DNA of 64,000 nt, from the NCBI RefSeq assembly GCF_010119545.1, contig NZ_JAAEAA010000001.1, positions 1 through 64,000 on the forward strand. The letters run 5' to 3'. Shown piece after piece: positions 63,833-64,000 of the stretch. Every line of letters starts with the position of its first letter. The stretch's first letter is position 1. This DNA comes from Pontibacter fetidus. Lineage in GTDB: Bacteria > Bacteroidota > Bacteroidia > Cytophagales > Hymenobacteraceae. A program made the position numbers and the translations under genes. Under the pieces are notes generated by a model. The model saw only the letters and a program-made list of their open reading frames with translations, had not been told where the DNA came from and did no database searches.

Positions 63833-64000
63833 ATGAAGATAGCGTACAAAATAGCACTGGCATCCGTACTCGCAGGAGGTTCTCATGTAGTGGTGGCCCA
63901 GAACACGCAGGTTTTTACAGCCAAAGATAAATACTTTCATGAGGGACTTGAGCTTTTTGACCGTGCCAAGTATGGCGCCGCTCAGGAAGCATTCCGGAAA
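63833..64000 (+). CDS. TPR-repeat exported protein, partial (right edge)
   Basis: The reading frame starts MKIAYKIALASVLAGGSHVVVAQ, a signal peptide, and runs off the end of the window after 56 codons. The visible mature part FTAKDKYFHEGLELFDRAKYGAAQEAFRK is one complete TPR-like unit. In related genomes I recall a long TPR lipoprotein or secreted protein after holA. The C-terminal part is missing, so the family cannot be fixed. Confidence 0.65.
   Translation, partial: MKIAYKIALASVLAGGSHVVVAQNTQVFTAKDKYFHEGLELFDRAKYGAAQEAFRK

Overview
The window looks like chromosome from a Bacteroidota bacterium of the order Cytophagales, most likely the Pontibacter/Hymenobacter group. Reasons: promoters of the TTG-N17..20-TAnnTTTG type, almost no Shine-Dalgarno sequences, a short primary sigma factor without region 1.1, an alpha-2-macroglobulin/PbpC pair, a bacillithiol deacetylase (BshB1), a serine-palmitoyltransferase-like enzyme, a Bacteroidota histone-H1-like protein, and many lipoproteins and TPR proteins. 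The genus is an inference; no 16S gene is present.

Region 1-4.4 kb is accessory and is the most unusual part. A 484-residue tyrosine recombinase is followed, on the same strand, by four A+T-rich gene units. Each unit is closed by an imperfect palindrome that behaves like an integron attC site: 7-bp boxes of the GCACAAC/GTTGTGC or GCCTAAC/GTTAGGC kind, inner complementary arms, and a stop codon within 0-16 bases. In each unit the box at the start is complementary, perfectly or with one mismatch, to the box in its own terminal site, as cassette exchange predicts. The recombinase has no stretch I can recognise as the integron-integrase-specific insertion and instead carries a duplicated N-terminal domain of about 55 residues. 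A fifth unit runs off the left edge. A divergent zinc-finger gene and a strong hairpin lie behind the recombinase.

Region 4.4-23.4 kb is ordinary chromosome: App1-type phosphatase, M48 and M16 peptidases, a small membrane protein, topoisomerase IB, an odd lipoprotein with a kinase-like DWDRH motif, glucose-6-phosphate isomerase, a three-gene beta-phosphoglucomutase/trehalose-phosphatase/GH65 operon, class II aldolase, an exonuclease/GIY-YIG fusion and an AI-2E family permease. Intergenic palindromes and AGTTAGAAAG-type repeats sit at 11.2-11.5 kb and 20.5-20.7 kb.

Region 23.7-33.8 kb carries topoisomerase IV (parE-parC, overlapping), two TPR proteins, and thrS-infC-rpmI-rplT. infC appears to start at an ATA codon behind the only strong Shine-Dalgarno sequence I noticed. 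Region 33.8-48.6 kb has secreted proteins, a PepSY-like/SdiA-regulated lipoprotein, a two-component system, a Gre factor, a diadenylate-cyclase-like (DACNV-type) sensor protein, and the pbpC/alpha-2-macroglobulin pair.

Region 48.7-64 kb has tRNA-Met, a START-like protein, an LptF/LptG permease, rpsO-pnp, the primary sigma factor, trxB, an M23/LysM peptidase followed by bshB1, accC, an SPT-like enzyme, an H1-like protein, tyrS, holA and the start of a TPR protein cut by the right edge. Across the core chromosome the palindrome CTATAG (often AACTATAGTT) is strikingly frequent in both genes and spacers, and it is scarce in the integrase/cassette region.
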